64,000 nt of DNA from Polyodon spathula (taxonomy: Eukaryota; Chordata; Actinopteri; Acipenseriformes; Polyodontidae), in assembly GCF_017654505.1 (NCBI RefSeq), contig NC_054534.1, positions 23,359,689 to 23,423,688 on the forward strand, written 5' to 3'. The translations under genes were made by a program, and so were the position numbers. The notes below the pieces were generated by a model. That model saw only the letters and a list, made by a program, of their open reading frames with translations. It made no database searches and was not told where the DNA came from. Positions 60,505 to 64,000 of this stretch are shown here, piece by piece (the first letter of the stretch is position 1; the number at the start of each line of letters is the position of its first letter).

Positions 60505-60684
60505 CTGAAGGCAAAAGAGGAAGAGAGTCTCCGCGCGCTGCGTATAGTAAGCTCCCAGGGGGGCGGATTTACACATCAGCTCGCCCGGAGGCCTATCGGC
60601 AGCTTTGCTATAAAGCTCAGCCAATCCTACTGCCTGATGGCAATATCCCATACCTTGATGGTTATTTTCGAATTGAAAGGGAAC
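60505..60684 (-). repeat. DIRS-like element B, terminal inverted repeat (gag side)
   Basis: Inverse copy of 54271-54433, ending CCATACCTTGATGGTTATTT, then TCGAATTGAAAGGGAAC. Confidence 0.85.
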
Positions 60685-61184
60685 TTGACATTTGGTGTCT
60701 TAATTGAAAGTGATGGTTTCGAGGAGTCGAATGGGTCAAAGTTCAAGTATATTTTCCTCTAGAGGAATTATTACTTTCTGTAGTCACTACTGTGGTATTG
60801 TGCCTTTTTTTTTTTTTTTTTTTTTTAGAATGGCTCAGGATGCAAATATAATCTTTATCCATATTTAATCCACTTCATGCCACCGTCAAGGCCCGATTTA
60901 GGTATCTTTGACCCCGGGAAATCATAGCAGAACAACCCCCCCCCAAATACATAACCCTCGCTGCCGGGTCACTCCCCATATGCAAAAAAACCAGAACCTT
61001 AAAAAACAGAACCTTAATTTATCACTCTACACAGTACAGCGGCGCCAGAACCGTGTGGGACAGGGGGCCATGGCCCTTGCACTTTTAAACAAAATAAACA
61101 TGTGCGCTGTGCTAAAACATATAATATAGTCCATATCCTCGGAACAATAAACTAAGCCTTTACTCCGCCTCACTGTACGCAAAG
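60685..61184. other. intergenic between DIRS-like element B and the hAT element
   Basis: This holds a poly(T) run at 60807-60829 and a CAAGGCCCGATTTAGG word at 60886 that looks like a worn hAT end. No gene is seen. Confidence 0.4.
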
Positions 61185-61877
61185 CAGGGTTGCCAGATTT
61201 CTACAGTGTTTATAACCCAAGGTCACTTAAAAACTATCACAAAAGTAGCCCTTTTTTTCTTACTGAAACCAAGCTTATTGCTATTAACATGTAGCCCTAT
61301 GCATAAAAAATCAAAAGTTTTCGTAAGAAAAGATATCTAGTATAGATGTGATAAAAATGACAGACCCCAGCACAGCTCATCCACACGTCATTAAAAAATA
61401 AAAAAAATCACACTAAACTCTGAAGGCACAATCAACATTCATACCAGCAACTGGATTACAGTGTGATTCCTTTAATGCTGCTACTGTTTCCCAAAGAAGA
61501 GAACAGTTCAGTCTTTTAAAGTTATACCACCAGTCTAACTAGATGATCACATCAATTACATCAATTAAACATCCACATCAATTACACGCACCTTAACAAA
61601 TTGCAAAAATAGAGCCAAAAGCTTGCATTTTTTTTAAATAAACAGAAAAAAAGTTAACAGTTAATTGAAAGTATGTCCCATGCATTGAAATACAACACAT
61701 ACAAACATTTTTAACTTCTTAACTTCAATCTCCTCGTGCAAGGGCCAGCTGTTATCATCATACAGGTGTATCTCAAGTCCATTTTAAACATGTACAAAGA
61801 AAAAAAGGATGTACAAAAGAAAACATTTTTACTTTGTTGTTGTTGTTTTGTTTTTTTTTTGTTTGTTTTTTTTAGTT

Positions 61878-63250
61878 TCAAAAAAGCTCCTCTGAGTCGG
61901 CACCATCTTCTGCTTTATTTCCTTCACAGATGCCGCCTGTAAAGAGTGACAGCATTGTATTGGACGGCTGAAATTGGTTGCAGCACATCTTATTACACTG
62001 CATATATGCCATAACCTTAAGAATGTTTTCCAACAATTTCTCTTGTATTCGGTTTCGTAGTTTGGTTTTGATTAGGGCCATTTGTGAAAAAAGCTCGTTC
62101 CACTGATGCATTGCTAAATGGTAGGGCTAAAAGAGATAAGGCAAAAAGACCAAGTTCAGTGAAATATTTATCACCAGCTGAATCAGTGTATTTCGCCACT
62201 TCAACCCAGATCTATTCAATTTGGCTGTCTTCTTCAGTGTGTACCCAGTGTACATTGTTTAAAGCTCACCAAGATCTCCATTGTATAGTGGCAAAAATGA
62301 TAAATTTGCCAGCTGTGGCTTTTTGGAACTGAGTACAACAGCTGGGCTGAGAACGGTAAGTGACTTAAGTTGCTGGATATTGGGGGGCAATCTTTGTTTT
62401 ATCTCTTTCAGAAACTCGAACATGTCATCTCTGCATCTGCGTTTGACATCCTCTGCTTTCTGAGGTTCGATCTTTGATTCTGACAGTTCTAACTGGAACT
62501 TGATCCCGAAGTCCACTGCTGAAAGTGGCAAGCTGTTTCTGTCGGACGTTATGTCAAAATCCATTACAGAAGACCATGTTGGAAAATCGTGAGGTTTCAT
62601 GATTCGTTGGATCGAACTGCGGTAAAATGTCATTAAATCAGCCAGAAGTCTTGCTGGATTGGCGCTGTCAAGCTGAAACAGCTTGTTTATTCTGTTGACC
62701 TCACTGACAACGGGCTGAAGAAAAAACAGATCCATTCTGTTTAAGCGGTCTGAATACATCCGATACAATAGTTCAGCATTGTAGTTCTTTTCAGTGTCCT
62801 TTGTAAATTGAACTTCAGCTCTTCGTACTGAGAAAGCACTCGATCAACACACTGGCTAATTCCGAGCCATCATGTGTCAGCTAGCTGTAAAATCTTTAGC
62901 TGGGCTTCACCAACATTAACTGTGGCAGAGATCGCGGTACTTATTTTGACGCGGAGTGCTTTGGGAAAACCACGAGTATGTCTGTAATACCATGTACTCA
63001 ATGTTTCGAGAAAGTACGTCCATTGCTTTAGATGCACTGACCTGCAGTGAATGACAAACGCACTTAATGTACACAGTTTTTGGATTCACCTCTTACCTTT
63101 GTTAGTACCGAATTATTTTTCCCACACATTGTACTGCAACCGTCTGTTGCCAGACCAATGCATCTTTACACTTTCAGTTGGTTTTCTTTAAGAATTTGAA
63201 TAACGCTGTTGCAATGCTGTGAGAATCACCGGCTGGCAAGCTAACAATCC
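61878..63250 (-). pseudogene. hAT transposase, frameshifted
   Basis: Pieces in order are GLATDGCSTMCGKNNSVLTK near 63160-63100 (a catalytic aspartate region), KCVCHSL, KILQLADTWWLGISQCVDRV near 62900-62840, a 169-codon helical part (62768-62259), and the C-terminal dimerisation block FALSLLALPFSNASVERAF near 62140-62080, then KTKLRNRIQEKLLENILKVM. At least three frame changes separate them. The same overall plan occurs in host-domesticated ZBED-like proteins, but this copy is broken. Confidence 0.83.
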
Positions 63251-63432
63251 CGGCAAACGATGTCACGCTTTTTAGCGGTTTGGATATTTCTACCGTTTCT
63301 TACTATGGCTGTTTTTTCACTGTCAATTAACACAGTCGTGCCTCTCTTGTACACTCGCATGGTCTTGCACAACATGTTTTTTTATAGGGAAACAGTTTTA
63401 CCTTGTTTGTCTGCACTGCAGCGGGTAGGCTG

Positions 63433-63436
<4 letters not shown>

Positions 63437-63514
<78 letters not shown>
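63437..63514 (+). repeat. (TA)n microsatellite
   Basis: A pure TA tract inside the hAT element. Confidence 0.97.
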
Positions 63515-63518
<4 letters not shown>

Positions 63519-63855
63519 TAGCCCCAAAAACCACGAGACCTCTTGAAAGTAGACCAAAGAGTAGCAACCAGCTACACCTAAATATTTCCCGCGGCTATCT
63601 TTTTAAAGTAGCCCAATTCCGCGGGAAAACCGCGGACCTGGCAACACTGACGCAAAGGATCCCGGTAGGTAAAGTTCACGTGAGGTCTGACGTTTCCTGG
63701 TGCTTTGCACACAGCGTAAAACGTCACTCATTGAAAAGTGTGTTAGACCTACAAATCTGTATGACTGTTAGAGTAAGACAAGCAATCCTGAACAAAAAGC
63801 GAGAAAAACTTCGGAACCCCAGTTAAAAAAAGCTGATATATGCTAAGTTGATTTT

Positions 63856-64000
63856 TTAGGGTAAATCTCCATCGTCAGCAGTAAGTAATGCGAGCTCCGA
63901 ATCTGACACGGGCTGCTGCTGTTTAAAGTCTTCAGCTTCAGCATGTGACATTGAGACAGAATCAAGCATAACCAGACCAATGTATGAATGTAATTCAGCG
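63856..64000 (-). CDS. open frame running off the window edge, function unknown
   Basis: From the window edge the - strand is open for 47 codons, ending ELALLTADDGDLP with TAA at 63858-63856. It is acidic and has no recognised domain. It lies outside the hAT target duplication and could be an exon or chance. Confidence 0.2.
   Translation of the reverse strand, partial: AELHSYIGLVMLDSVSMSHAEAEDFKQQQPVSDSELALLTADDGDLP

Larger units (their letters stand above)
54230..60684 (-). mobile_element. DIRS-like retroelement B with terminal inverted repeats
   Basis: The order on the - strand is leader and minisatellite, gag-like, reverse transcriptase, RNase H, following domain and tyrosine recombinase. 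The left terminal repeat (54271-54433) is the inverse of 60505-60676. An internal complementary region (54466-54556) pairs with both ends around a GTT. The outer ends are AAC at 54230-54232 and GGGAAC at 60679-60684. No target duplication is seen, as expected for tyrosine-recombinase elements. Frames carry stops and a few shifts, so it is recently dead. Confidence 0.9.
61185..63649 (-). mobile_element. hAT DNA transposon with perfect 8-bp target duplication
   Basis: The element starts CAGGGTTGCCAG and ends CTGGCAACACTG. ACGCAAAG flanks it on both sides (61177-61184 and 63650-63657), the 8-bp duplication typical of hAT. The - strand transposase is present but frameshifted. A (TA)n tract of about 80 nt sits inside it at 63437-63514. 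Confidence 0.88.

Noticed and set aside
60886..60905. CAAGGCCCGATTTAGG as the left end of the hAT element
   Set aside because: The ends at 61185 and 63649 have matching termini and an exact 8-bp duplication, which settles the borders.

Overview
The window is nuclear DNA from a vertebrate, almost certainly a ray-finned fish. It has GT-AG introns, a tRNA-derived SINE, many degenerate Tc1-like elements, DIRS-type tyrosine-recombinase retroelements, hAT elements and long (TA)n tracts. The SINE with an inverted tRNA-like head and the DIRS load resemble what I know of non-teleost fish such as sturgeon or paddlefish, but the species is an inference.

Two host genes are recognisable and point at each other tail to tail. 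On the + strand, a complete 14-exon semaphorin 4D gene (sema4d, CD100) runs from the start codon at 8399 to the stop at 22884. The spliced frame is open for 874 codons with no disruption. Downstream, four more phase-compatible + strand exons (24491 to 31877) encode a linker, an Ig-like domain and a short tail. Spliced after exon 13 they give a 730-residue protein without a membrane segment, so the locus probably makes a membrane form and a secreted form.

On the - strand, 53563 to 42628 carries 16 exons of SECISBP2 (SECIS-binding protein 2, needed for selenoprotein synthesis). SECISBP2 is also next to and convergent with SEMA4D in human. Most splice sites are intact, but at least five exons carry frame-breaking small deletions and the last coding part is not found, so this copy looks like a recent pseudogene. 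The sema4d exons show no such errors, which argues against simple read errors and fits loss of one duplicate after genome duplication.

The rest is mobile-element territory. There are Tc1-like elements at 1.2-2.6, 9.1-9.9, 19.3-20.6 and 39.5-39.9 kb, and TTAA-type MITEs at 7.1, 11.3 and 29.0 kb. SINE copies lie at 21.3 and 29.6 kb. A TIR element at 32.45-34.39 kb contains a nested hAT-like MITE. Two DIRS-like elements on the - strand lie at 35202-39201 (collapsed) and 54230-60684 (6.5 kb, with terminal inverted repeats and an internal complementary region). A hAT element at 61185-63649 has a perfect 8-bp target duplication, and a foldback element sits 0.3 kb upstream of the SECISBP2 start. A perfect 76-bp inverted repeat (30956-31031 and 34703-34778) brackets the last two exons of the secreted sema4d form. 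I see no CRISPR array, rRNA gene or convincing tRNA gene.
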